Of a DNA stretch of 64,000 bases, positions 44,912-53,226 are shown in pieces (within the stretch, counting starts at the first letter, position 1; each line of letters opens with the position of its first letter). This stretch comes from an uncultured Lachnospiraceae bacterium (lineage in GTDB: Bacteria > Bacillota > Clostridia > Lachnospirales > Lachnospiraceae). The notes under the pieces were generated by a model. The model had not been told where the DNA came from. It saw nothing but the letters and a program-made list of their open reading frames with translations, and searched no databases. The position numbers and the translations under genes are program-made. The stretch spans positions 1 through 64,000 of the forward strand of contig CANCYO010000003.1 in the NCBI GenBank assembly GCA_947382415.1. Reading direction: 5' to 3'.

Positions 44912-44940
44912 ATTTTACAAGAATGCCTATATATCGTCAA
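44912..44940 (-). promoter_or_regulatory. Promoter of the sugar-phosphate transferase operon
   Basis: On the minus strand TTGACG and TAAAAT are 17 nt apart, 46 nt before the chosen start codon. Confidence 0.75.
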
Positions 44941-44982
44941 CTTAAGTATTTATGAAGCCATTTCTTAAGAAATCATAAGATT

Positions 44983-45011
44983 TTGACATATCCTGGCGTT
45001 TTTTGTAAAAT
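44983..45011 (+). promoter_or_regulatory. Plus-strand promoter facing the MerR gene
   Basis: TTGACA and TAAAAT are 17 nt apart. It lies about 190 nt before the MerR start. The 334-nt gap 44867-45200 holds this, the minus-strand promoter and the MerR-type promoter; I see no further gene. Confidence 0.55.
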
Positions 45012-45127
45012 TATTCCGACATACAATGGGAGCAGGCTCCATCTGTATTATTTGCATTTCACAAATAAACTGTGCATAAAAATACCGGTAAAATACTGGT
45101 AATATTCTGGTAATAAATAAAAAACGC

Positions 45128-45158
45128 TTGACTCTCACGCAGCGTAATAGCTTAAGCT
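45128..45158 (+). promoter_or_regulatory. MerR/TipA-type promoter with 19-nt spacer
   Basis: TTGACT is followed after 19 nt by TAAGCT, the stretched spacing that MerR regulators correct. The spacer contains ACGC-A-GCGT, a central inverted repeat. This suits autoregulation of the gene at 45201. Confidence 0.6.
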
Positions 45159-45200
45159 TGGTTTTGGTCTTAAAAACTCCTTAAGAAAGGTTGAACAAAA

Positions 45201-46055
45201 ATGAAAACTGCAAAAACAGTAAAAGAAATTTCCGAACTGACAGGTATCAGCGTACGCACGCTTCACTATTATGACGAAATCGGGCTCTTAAAGCCCACGG
45301 ATAAGACTGAGGCGGGATACCGGCTTTATGACGATAAAGCTCTGGAAGCTTTGCAGGAAATTTTGTTCTTCCGGGAATTTGACATTCCCCTGAAGGAGAT
45401 CAGGGCCATTATGGACAATCCCCTGCTTGACAGAAACGGGATCTTACAGATGCAGCGGAAGATGCTGGTTGGCAAAAAGGAGCGCCTGGAGCGACTGATC
45501 GCCAGTATCGATAAGCTTTTGAAAGGAGAGACGCAAATGGATTTTACAGTATTTGGAAAAGAAGAGATCGAAGACATGTATGCTTCCATGATCGGGCATA
45601 TGAGCGAGGAACAGAAGGATATTTTTATCAGACAGTACGGGAGTATGGAAGCATTCAGGGAACATTTTATCGAAAGCGCCTCCAGCGAGGCCGCACAGAA
45701 GAATTTCCAAAAGGTGGTGGAATGGTACGGCGATAAGGAAAGCGCCCTGGCTGCCTCCAAAAATCCCGGCAATCCCGAGCTGCTCCCGGCCTGGCAGCGG
45801 CGCATGGATGCCGTGCTCAAAAAGCTCGCCGCCAAAAAAGGCTGCGACGTGCATTCCTTTGAGGTAAAGGAGATCGTGGGCGAGTATGATTTTGTGTCCA
45901 GACAGCTCTACCAAATGAAGGACGTGACCAAAATGATGCTGGAGCTGGCCGAAGCTTACAGGACTAACCGCCAGATACAGGAAGTGCAGGACAGCATCTT
46001 CGGGGAGGGGGCTACCATATTTTTCGGGGAAGCGATAGAGGCGTTCTACCGGTAA
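45201..46055 (+). CDS. MerR family regulator with TipAS drug-binding domain
   Basis: The N-terminal HTH 'TVKEISELTGISVRTLHYYD' and 'DKTEAGYRLYDD' are standard MerR, followed by a coiled dimerisation helix (~75-110). The C-terminal ~150 residues match the TipAS antibiotic-recognition fold, with 'EWYGDKESALAASKNPG' and the long final helices. The 284-residue length fits the TipA/Mta group. Such proteins sense thiopeptides or other amphipathic drugs and twist a 19-nt-spaced promoter. No transporter follows, so it probably controls itself and distant targets. Confidence 0.93.
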   Translation: MKTAKTVKEISELTGISVRTLHYYDEIGLLKPTDKTEAGYRLYDDKALEALQEILFFREFDIPLKEIRAIMDNPLLDRNGILQMQRKMLVGKKERLERLIASIDKLLKGETQMDFTVFGKEEIEDMYASMIGHMSEEQKDIFIRQYGSMEAFREHFIESASSEAAQKNFQKVVEWYGDKESALAASKNPGNPELLPAWQRRMDAVLKKLAAKKGCDVHSFEVKEIVGEYDFVSRQLYQMKDVTKMMLELAEAYRTNRQIQEVQDSIFGEGATIFFGEAIEAFYR

Positions 46056-46057
46056 CA

Positions 46058-46116
46058 TTACTTAACAGCCTGAATATTTGAACTTATCAAATATTCAGGC
46101 TGTTCTCGTTAAGTAA
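46058..46116. terminator. Long perfect hairpin after the MerR gene
   Basis: AACAGCCTGAATATTTGA and its exact complement form an 18-bp stem around a 5-nt loop. Outside it TTACTTAA and TTAAGTAA extend the symmetry after a 4-nt bulge (CTCG). There is no long T run, so it may terminate in both directions weakly, or serve as an end-protecting or palindromic element. Confidence 0.6.
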
Positions 46117-46123
46117 ATAAGAA

Positions 46124-46437
46124 CTAATCCTCAATCTGTGGTATATTAACCAGTTGCTGCAACTTCTTCTCAAGAATTGCCTTATCTGGCAACTGTAACT
46201 GATACTGTGAAACCAGCGTAGGTGACATTGTTCTGCTCATGGCATATTCTACAACTTCATCATTCTTAGAAGCACATAATAGCAGACCAACACTTGGATT
46301 TTGATAAGTTCCTCATTTACTTTTTTCAAAGCATTTTGTCTTGATTCATCAATTATTTTAATTAAACCGGCTGCCGATACTAAATCATTGCCCATAAGAA
46401 CATTCCGCCTTTCAACTTGTGTCACCACTGGTGTCAC
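46124..46437 (-). pseudogene. Remnant of a DUF1016/YhcG-type PDDEXK nuclease gene
   Basis: The 5' part reads 'LVSAAGLIKIIDESRQNALKKVNEEL', the typical DUF1016 N-terminal helix. Directly after it, in another frame, comes 'NPSVGLLLCASKNDEVVEYA', then 'MSPTLVSQYQLQLPDKAIL' and a TAG at 46124, the typical YhcG C-terminus. The central part, including most of the nuclease domain, is deleted. YhcG-type genes are common in restriction and defence islands, so this remnant suggests the locus has been one before. Confidence 0.8.
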
Positions 46438-46468
46438 AAATTCATTTTGCCGTTTTAAAAGAAAAATA

Positions 46469-49400
46469 TCACCTGATCTGCTCCAATATAAACGGATCCT
46501 TTATCTTCTTATCATCTGCAAACAGCAGCACCTCCGAGATGATCTGGGCGGTTTTCGGGTCATCGTCCACGAAGGGCAGGAAAAGCTTGCCCCGGTGTTG
46601 GGAATGAACCGGCAAAACATTGATCATCGGCCCGCCCTGCAGATGCACTACACCGCTTCCGAGGTGGATGGAGTAATCCGCACGTTCCCCTGAGATAAAC
46701 GCATGCGATCCCTCAAGCCGCACATTTTTGAGCCTGAACATGGGCAGTGTAAATTCCAGTATCGCCCTGCGCATCTCTACCGTAGAGTGGCTTGTTTCGG
46801 GATCCACGCCGCCCGCATGGGCCACGCTCACAGCCATGTCAATATCGCGCATGACCTCCGAGAAGATAATCTCGGGAACATCCTCTATCTTGATGGGCTG
46901 ATAAGTCTTTCTGTCGAAGAATCCCACCCACTCAAGAGTCGGGGCCTCGATATCCGACGGGGAAAACCAGTCCGCCAGCGCATAGACAGAGGCGATTATG
47001 TTCTCTTTGTAGTAAATCTTCTGCAGGCCCTCCTCCACATCGGCCACCCAGCGTCTGGTCTTGAGGCAGGCTTTGGCCTTAAGTGGCTGAATCTGATTGC
47101 CCGCATAGCGCAGGGAGTGATGAGTCTGTGACTCCTCGGGTGTCTTGACATACAGTTCTCTGAATACTTGCTTGAAGGGCTGTCGTATCGCATTTTCAAA
47201 CAGACAGCTCTGATATTCATGCCAGTGTCCGTCCATATAGAGATCATAGGGATGCGCTATCCTGAGATTTGTCTTCTCGGTTATTGTGATCTCTTTGCCC
47301 GAGTAGTCTCTCAGGACCGTTCCGTCCAGAAAGCCCAGCACCTCCCCGGTTCTGTAGACCAATCTGGACACAATCGGCTTAATGGCAAGATTGGTGCAAA
47401 GCAGGTTCAGCTCCCCGGCGGTGAACTCCGTCCGGTTTTCCATGGCCTCCTCAAACATCTGGCGTGTTCTGCGATACTGCTCGGTCAACTGCTTTTTTGT
47501 CTCGCCGAAAGCCACGGCTGTTTCGTTTTTCTTATATTTGGCGGGAAGGGATTTGAGCGCCTTTCCGCCCTTTTCGTATCGGATTTCGGCCTTTCCGTTG
47601 TCGTCAATCTCGATCTTAAGCCTGATCTCGTCAATCTCATTCCAGTCGAGCATGGGTTCTATGCTCTCGAATAATTTTGTTTCCATTCTCAGAGTCAGTC
47701 TGGACACGTCCGAAAAACCTGCATTTTTCGACAGGTTCTGCAAAGCGCAGTCCGCGGCGTTGCCCTCGCTCACTCTCCGCTGAGCGCCGAATTTTTTGCT
47801 CTGCTTTTTGAATTCCTGAATAAACAGGTAGCGCTCCACCATATCCTCTTCGTTTTCAAGAGGGATCAGTGCGTAGGCCATCAGCGTGTCCTTGTTGCGC
47901 TTATCAGTGATCTCCGCGGCGGTCTTTGCCTTATCCAGTTTTCCCCTCACCGCATCCGCATATTTTCTGGCCCGGGTATGCTTTGCGCCGCTTGAAATGT
48001 ATTTTGCCGCTTGATAGATCCGGTTAAACCGCGCCTCTCCCACCGTCTGCAGGGCATCCTGAAACCACTGGGGATCAAAGGCGCCTTCGTTCAGCTCCTC
48101 CGTGGATAAAGGCGTATATTTTGCGATGACGGCTTTTGTCTTATCATCCACCGCTTCGTTCATATGGGCTATAAAATAGTAGCAGGCCGATTTAAAGCCG
48201 TCCCAGCCCAGGTACTCCTCCACGATATCCAGCCATGCCGGGGAAAACAGCGCCGCCTCGATCATGCGGTTTTCCGTGACGTCGGTCCTGGCCACAAGCT
48301 CCCTCAAATCTGCGGCATTGTCGTCTTTGTCGGGAACGCAGACTCCCAGCAGATAGCTCAGAGATTGCTTTTTGGAAACACCGTTATATGCATAGAAATA
48401 AGTGGAGCGGTCCAGCGTATCTTTCCCCAGCGCCGCCAGAATCTTCACCAGATATCCGGCGCCGTAAATCCGTTTGATATTGCCGATAAGACCTGAGAAT
48501 TCTGTCTCCGTATCGCCTCTTGTCAGCTCCGTTTTCAGGACAACCGAAAGGATCTGCTCTCCGATACCGGCGGCAAAACTCAGTCTTCTGTTTTCCTCGT
48601 CTGTACATTCATGTTCGGAGAGCTTTTCAGAGGCCGGAAGTTCAAGGAGCGCCCGGATAAACTCTTCACTGCTCCTGTAATTATAATATCTGGAACCTGC
48701 CTTTGCCTCCCCGGTCTTCTTGAAAGAAATGAGCTGAGACAGATCGCTCAGTGCGCCGGACAACAGCTTTGTCATAAGCATCCTGTACATAAAACCGCTG
48801 CTTACGATTCCCCTGTATGCCGCTAAAATAAGCGTGGATACTGAAAACGGGGTATACAGCTCCTGCGATATCTGATAATTCCGCCTGTCCTTAGCGTCGG
48901 CGTCAAAAAAACCGAAGCGTTTTCCAAGCATAAATCTGATAGAGAACACATCCCTGAAGCGACGGTCCCTGTCCCCTGACAGCATGTCGGACAAATCCCG
49001 GCCCGACGCATTGAGTATGGAGAGAAGCGGTTTTATCTTTTCATCAGAAACCGCTGTGACAACCGTCTTTTGCCCCTTATCGTCAAACTCGAGCTTCCTG
49101 CCGTCCAGATAGAATGTGATGACGGAGGATCTGATGCCATAGGAAGACCCCGGAACGAAGTCATAAAGCTCCTTTTCCTGAGCCTCAAAGGCAATATGAT
49201 ATCCCAGCGCGCAGGCGGCGGTAACATAATCTGCATCCTTCAGATGTTCCTCGCAATAATAGTTTACGACAGACGCGATTCTGGCCGGATGCATACTGGT
49301 ATGTTTCCCCGCAAACTCGCTGCCAAACACTTTGCCGGCAAATTGATCGGAAACCTTGCTCCGGGTGTTATTCCCCGCTATGTAGATCATGAGCCGGAAA

Positions 49401-51667
49401 AGCTGGTCTTTATCATGGATATGCTGTCTGTAGAACGCATCCCACAGCTCCCGGAACGCGACGTGACAGGTACCGTCCACTTCTTTTACCTGGAAACGGG
49501 TATAACTTGAGGTGTCGCCAAGCAGACGCGCTCCCGCATAGGTGTCCACATATTCGTCGTTTTGGTGCTCCTCGATAAGCTTATCCAGAGCCGCCGTCAC
49601 ATCCTGCATACCGGTCTTTTTCCCGGCGCCGAACAAGCCTGGCTTATTGCCAAACAGCTTTGTTCCGGGAAACAGCCTGATAAAATCTTCTTTACAGGAT
49701 GCGATAAAATCTGCATCCGTCTCAGGTGTAAAATCATCCGCTTCCGTGTAGAGTACGCAGCCCTCCTCGGCTTCGCCGTCGCTCTCGTCCGCACAGATCC
49801 TATCGATGAGAATCTGCTCTTTTGACGTGGGATTTTCTATCAGCTTCGTCAGGGCCTTATATTCTGCTTTCTCTGCATCAGGGCGGTCAGACTCGCAGAC
49901 CCGGAGGATCATATCGAGTCCGGCTGTGCGTTTTTCTTCTTTTTTGTCCTGGCAGAGGCGTTTTACACATTCCAAAAGCTGCTCCTTTTGCTGCCTGAAA
50001 AGTGTGTCGATCAGGCTCTGGCGCATGTCCGCGGCTTTGTATTTCAGCATGTCCTCCAGCGCTTTAAAATGCTCATCCGTCAGCTCGCATCTGCCCAGAA
50101 TCTCAAAAACCGCTTTTCTGGAATACTCTTCTTTGTCACAGGCGAGGCTCACAAGGGTGTCAAGCTGCGTCTTCGTCCGGGGATCTGCCAGCAGCAGTTT
50201 GATCTGCCGGCTTCTCCCTGAGCCATAGTAATTTGTGCTCTTGATCAGCGGGATTTTCACGCAGGTCTCGTCTATTTTGTCCTCATCGCCGAGATCGTCC
50301 GCAATGACGCAGAGTCTTTTCACAATATCCGTCTTCGTGAGATATGCGGCATTCCAGGGAAATACACAGGGGTTGAATTCCGGGTCATTTTTCGGCAGCT
50401 TCAGAAGCAGCTCATTCAAAACGACATACAGTCTCTCCGCAGTCTCCCGGTCATAGCGCTGGGACATATCGGTCTTGATCTCTTTTCTCTCGCTGTTGGA
50501 CCAACAGAAATTAGTGCTCACCATCAGAGGGAGAAATACCGCCATCACATCAAACTCGTCATGCCGCAGCATAACGGTCTTTACCGCCAGTCTGTGCCGG
50601 GCGTCGGAGCCCAGATTCTGCGCAAACACGCCCACTGTCATGGCCTGATGAGCCGTGCCGTGTTCGATGATCTCCGCAATCTTTGCCTCGCAGTCTCTAA
50701 ACTCACGGCAGGCCAGCGCCCAGAGCGCTATGTAGCTTTTCATGGAATCTTCGCTTTTCAGACATTCGTCAATAAAATGTCTGTCTTCAAGACAGCTCAC
50801 GATGAGCTCCAGACTCTTTGCGCTGATGCGGTCCAAATCCCTGCTCTCCTCGGTGAGCAGGCCGATAAAACAGCCCACCGCTCTTTTCACCGATGAATAG
50901 CGGATCAGATTATTGTCCCGAATCGTTTTCAGCACCATGATAAAAGGCTCTATCCTGCCGCCGTCGCTGTTTTCGCAGACGGCCTGTCTGAGTCCTTCCT
51001 GCAGCCTGGCAGCCAGAAGCAGTCTGCACACAAGCTCATGCAGTTCGGTGTTTTTGCTCATAAAAACGCCAGAGAGCAGCTTGTAGCTTATCTCGGCGTC
51101 ACTGCCGCTATCAAGGGCATTTTTGACATACTCTGTGACACGCGCATTCCCCGCGTCTATCTCGTATGCCAGCAGATAAGGATTCGACAGGAGGGTTTTA
51201 TTCTGACTCCTGTATGCCGCCTGCTCCTCGGTCAGACGATTCTCAAGAATATCCGCATAATCCACATCCAAACAGTTGATCGCCCGAAAGCTCTTCAACA
51301 TATCATAGATCTTGCCCCAATAAAAAGAGAGGTCCGCGGAGCGAAAGGATCGCCTGCCCCAGCCCGTCTGATAGATAAAAGCCGTACAGTTATCTGCCAT
51401 ATACAGAAAAGCCTTTTTGTGCCGCTTGAGAATGCAGTCGCCAAACAGCCATTTGCCCTTTGTCTCAAAATACCCGGAAGGCTTTTTCCCACTTTCAAGC
51501 CACTGTATCAGCTCGTCGTTAAGTTTCCCCTGATAGCCTCCTAAAAATTTCTGCTGTTCGCTGTCAAGACCATTGTACACCTGATTCCAGTTGGCCTTTA
51601 CCCTGGCGTCATAAGCTTCCGCAAGCTCCTTAAGTCTTGCCCTCTCTTCATTCGTGATCTTTTCCAT
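46469..51667 (-). CDS. Giant DUF4132-type protein
   Basis: A soluble protein of 1,732 residues; the ATG at 51667 follows GGGGAGG, one base after the stop of the upstream gene. The N-terminal ~750 residues look like helical (HEAT-like) repeats, for example 'DRHFIDECLKSEDSMKSYIAL' split over helices. The C-terminal ~700 carry the DUF4132-type region: 'LRIAHPYDLYMDGHWHEYQS', 'QPFKQVFRELYV', 'DWFSPSDIEAPTLEWVGFFD', 'DIDMAVSVAHAGGVDPETS'. E. coli MolR/YehI are distant relatives; no biochemical role is established. Last gene of the four-gene unit. No signal peptide, membrane segment or nucleotide-binding loop was seen. Confidence 0.85.
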   Translation of the reverse strand: MEKITNEERARLKELAEAYDARVKANWNQVYNGLDSEQQKFLGGYQGKLNDELIQWLESGKKPSGYFETKGKWLFGDCILKRHKKAFLYMADNCTAFIYQTGWGRRSFRSADLSFYWGKIYDMLKSFRAINCLDVDYADILENRLTEEQAAYRSQNKTLLSNPYLLAYEIDAGNARVTEYVKNALDSGSDAEISYKLLSGVFMSKNTELHELVCRLLLAARLQEGLRQAVCENSDGGRIEPFIMVLKTIRDNNLIRYSSVKRAVGCFIGLLTEESRDLDRISAKSLELIVSCLEDRHFIDECLKSEDSMKSYIALWALACREFRDCEAKIAEIIEHGTAHQAMTVGVFAQNLGSDARHRLAVKTVMLRHDEFDVMAVFLPLMVSTNFCWSNSERKEIKTDMSQRYDRETAERLYVVLNELLLKLPKNDPEFNPCVFPWNAAYLTKTDIVKRLCVIADDLGDEDKIDETCVKIPLIKSTNYYGSGRSRQIKLLLADPRTKTQLDTLVSLACDKEEYSRKAVFEILGRCELTDEHFKALEDMLKYKAADMRQSLIDTLFRQQKEQLLECVKRLCQDKKEEKRTAGLDMILRVCESDRPDAEKAEYKALTKLIENPTSKEQILIDRICADESDGEAEEGCVLYTEADDFTPETDADFIASCKEDFIRLFPGTKLFGNKPGLFGAGKKTGMQDVTAALDKLIEEHQNDEYVDTYAGARLLGDTSSYTRFQVKEVDGTCHVAFRELWDAFYRQHIHDKDQLFRLMIYIAGNNTRSKVSDQFAGKVFGSEFAGKHTSMHPARIASVVNYYCEEHLKDADYVTAACALGYHIAFEAQEKELYDFVPGSSYGIRSSVITFYLDGRKLEFDDKGQKTVVTAVSDEKIKPLLSILNASGRDLSDMLSGDRDRRFRDVFSIRFMLGKRFGFFDADAKDRRNYQISQELYTPFSVSTLILAAYRGIVSSGFMYRMLMTKLLSGALSDLSQLISFKKTGEAKAGSRYYNYRSSEEFIRALLELPASEKLSEHECTDEENRRLSFAAGIGEQILSVVLKTELTRGDTETEFSGLIGNIKRIYGAGYLVKILAALGKDTLDRSTYFYAYNGVSKKQSLSYLLGVCVPDKDDNAADLRELVARTDVTENRMIEAALFSPAWLDIVEEYLGWDGFKSACYYFIAHMNEAVDDKTKAVIAKYTPLSTEELNEGAFDPQWFQDALQTVGEARFNRIYQAAKYISSGAKHTRARKYADAVRGKLDKAKTAAEITDKRNKDTLMAYALIPLENEEDMVERYLFIQEFKKQSKKFGAQRRVSEGNAADCALQNLSKNAGFSDVSRLTLRMETKLFESIEPMLDWNEIDEIRLKIEIDDNGKAEIRYEKGGKALKSLPAKYKKNETAVAFGETKKQLTEQYRRTRQMFEEAMENRTEFTAGELNLLCTNLAIKPIVSRLVYRTGEVLGFLDGTVLRDYSGKEITITEKTNLRIAHPYDLYMDGHWHEYQSCLFENAIRQPFKQVFRELYVKTPEESQTHHSLRYAGNQIQPLKAKACLKTRRWVADVEEGLQKIYYKENIIASVYALADWFSPSDIEAPTLEWVGFFDRKTYQPIKIEDVPEIIFSEVMRDIDMAVSVAHAGGVDPETSHSTVEMRRAILEFTLPMFRLKNVRLEGSHAFISGERADYSIHLGSGVVHLQGGPMINVLPVHSQHRGKLFLPFVDDDPKTAQIISEVLLFADDKKIKDPFILEQIR

Positions 51668-51668
51668 A

Positions 51669-52091
51669 TCACCACATCCTCCCCGCAAGCATGGTCAGTC
51701 TGATAAAAGTAAGCGTGTCGTTCTCCTTCACCCGAATCGGATCGTCGAGCCTCTCAAGCTCGCCGTCATTTAAGAACACCCGGTAAAGTCCATCCTCAAA
51801 AGACTGTAAAGCGTTGTCAACGGCTTTGTCTACCGCCTGTTCTCTGCCTCCGTAATTGATCCCGAAGGCAATCCTGCCTATTTCGGCCATATCGGTAATC
51901 TGCTGCCCCGAGAGAGGCCTCGCAGAATCCTCCCCCCTGCGAACGCGCTCATTATAGGAATCGACACAATTTGTAACCGTCTGCACGATCAGCTCCCGAA
52001 GCGTTTTGGGCGTCTGTGAATACTCAAAATCCACCGGCGCAATTTTCTGTTTTCGCTGGCCTATCTGCTTTAGATTGATTTTCAAGATCAT
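51669..52091 (-). CDS. Small protein of unknown function, partner of the DUF4132-type protein
   Basis: The 140-residue protein starts with basic 'MILKINLKQIGQRKQKIAP' and ends 'ENDTLTFIRLTMLAGRMW'. Middle segments 'TLRELIVQTVTNCVDSYNE' and 'REQAVDKAVDNALQSFEDGLYRVFLND' look helical, with a possible small beta domain at the end. AGGAG precedes the ATG. It overlaps the Mrr-fusion gene by 4 nt (ATGA) and is followed after one base by the giant gene. I do not recognise the family. The strict coupling suggests a stoichiometric partner of the giant protein. Confidence 0.8.
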   Translation of the reverse strand: MILKINLKQIGQRKQKIAPVDFEYSQTPKTLRELIVQTVTNCVDSYNERVRRGEDSARPLSGQQITDMAEIGRIAFGINYGGREQAVDKAVDNALQSFEDGLYRVFLNDGELERLDDPIRVKENDTLTFIRLTMLAGRMW

Positions 52092-53218
52092 AGTGTTTCT
52101 CCTGTTAATATGTTTTCAAATCTGCACTCCATAATCTGTTTTATTAACTCTGAATAATCAATTAAATACATTCTACTTTTTATCGTTTGTTGAAATCTAC
52201 AAGCATCTTTAGAAAAATATGAGTTAGTTATCATTATTCCAGCTGTAACTCTGTCCGCTTCTACAGTTCCATATAGTTGTCTAACAAGACCAACATTCAC
52301 AGGATGCTTAAGCGCTTTCTTTTTACATTCAGCATAAATCACCATATCACCTAACATTGAATTATGAAGAACAATCAAATCCTTACCACCATCTCTTGTC
52401 TGTTTAGTAAGTTGCACTTTATAACCTTTTCTTTCAAATAATTCGCAAACTAATTCCTCAAACTGTCTAGGCGTTATTTCCTGCAATATTTCCGGTCTTA
52501 ACGCAATTTCGTCCACGAGTGAATGTGTTACTACATTTATATCATTCTTCAACTCATCCGGTACTCTAATAATTTTCCGTTCTGGAACAACTATCTCTGG
52601 ATGTTGTAGCGATACACCGCATTTATATGTATATAACTGATGTATATCCTTTTCAAAATTAAGAAAATATTCGTTAAGCCCCTCTTCCGCTAATTTAGTA
52701 TGAAGCTTTTCAATTATTATTCTGGGCACTAAATTTTGCTTATCTAGTCCTTTAATAACATCTTCTACAATATTCTCCCTGGAAATATGAGTACCAAGAT
52801 AATCACTAATAAACAATAATATCTGTTTTTCCGTTAATGGTTTTAACTTTAATACATAATCAAATCTGATATCAAACTTATTTTCTCTAGCGGTACATAT
52901 AAAACACCCGATGCCATTTTTAATATACTCAACGATTTGTTTATATTTATATATCTCGTCCAAACCATCCACTAAATAAACAATGTCTTCAAGCTCAGAT
53001 GGATATTTCCATATTCTATTACCCGTCTGTGAAAAAGACATAGTTTCATAAAAGATTTTCTTTCCTTGTTTTTCTAATATCTTCCCTATTGTGTTTAACA
53101 AAAAAGTCTTGCCACTTCCTGCAATACCTGTAATTAAGAATTTGCCATATGGATTCACCTTAATAACATCTAAAAGTTCCTGTAACTCTCCCTTTCTTAT
53201 AACCTCCAAATGTATCAT
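52088..53218 (-). CDS. NACHT-like P-loop NTPase fused to an Mrr-type endonuclease
   Basis: The N-terminal NTPase has Walker A 'GIAGSGKT' (31-38) and Walker B 'IVYLVDGLDEI' (79-89) with the extra acidic residue of NACHT/STAND ATPases, then sensor-like 'CFICTAREN'. The C-terminal ~130 residues are an Mrr-like PD-(D/E)XK nuclease: 'TPRQFEELVCELFERKGYKV', Asp280 in 'DGGKD', Glu297 and Lys299 in 'AECKK', then 'GIMITNSYFSKDA'. A linker of ~100 residues lies between. At 376 residues it is short for a STAND protein and lacks the usual sensor repeats, so another gene product may sense the invader. The gene is AT-rich compared with its downstream neighbours. Confidence 0.88.
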   Translation of the reverse strand: MIHLEVIRKGELQELLDVIKVNPYGKFLITGIAGSGKTFLLNTIGKILEKQGKKIFYETMSFSQTGNRIWKYPSELEDIVYLVDGLDEIYKYKQIVEYIKNGIGCFICTARENKFDIRFDYVLKLKPLTEKQILLFISDYLGTHISRENIVEDVIKGLDKQNLVPRIIIEKLHTKLAEEGLNEYFLNFEKDIHQLYTYKCGVSLQHPEIVVPERKIIRVPDELKNDINVVTHSLVDEIALRPEILQEITPRQFEELVCELFERKGYKVQLTKQTRDGGKDLIVLHNSMLGDMVIYAECKKKALKHPVNVGLVRQLYGTVEADRVTAGIMITNSYFSKDACRFQQTIKSRMYLIDYSELIKQIMECRFENILTGETL

Positions 53219-53226
53219 TCCTTTCT

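Noticed and set aside
46058..46116. Insertion sequence end or MITE
   Set aside because: No transposase, no second copy in the window and no target duplication seen; kept only as a hairpin.
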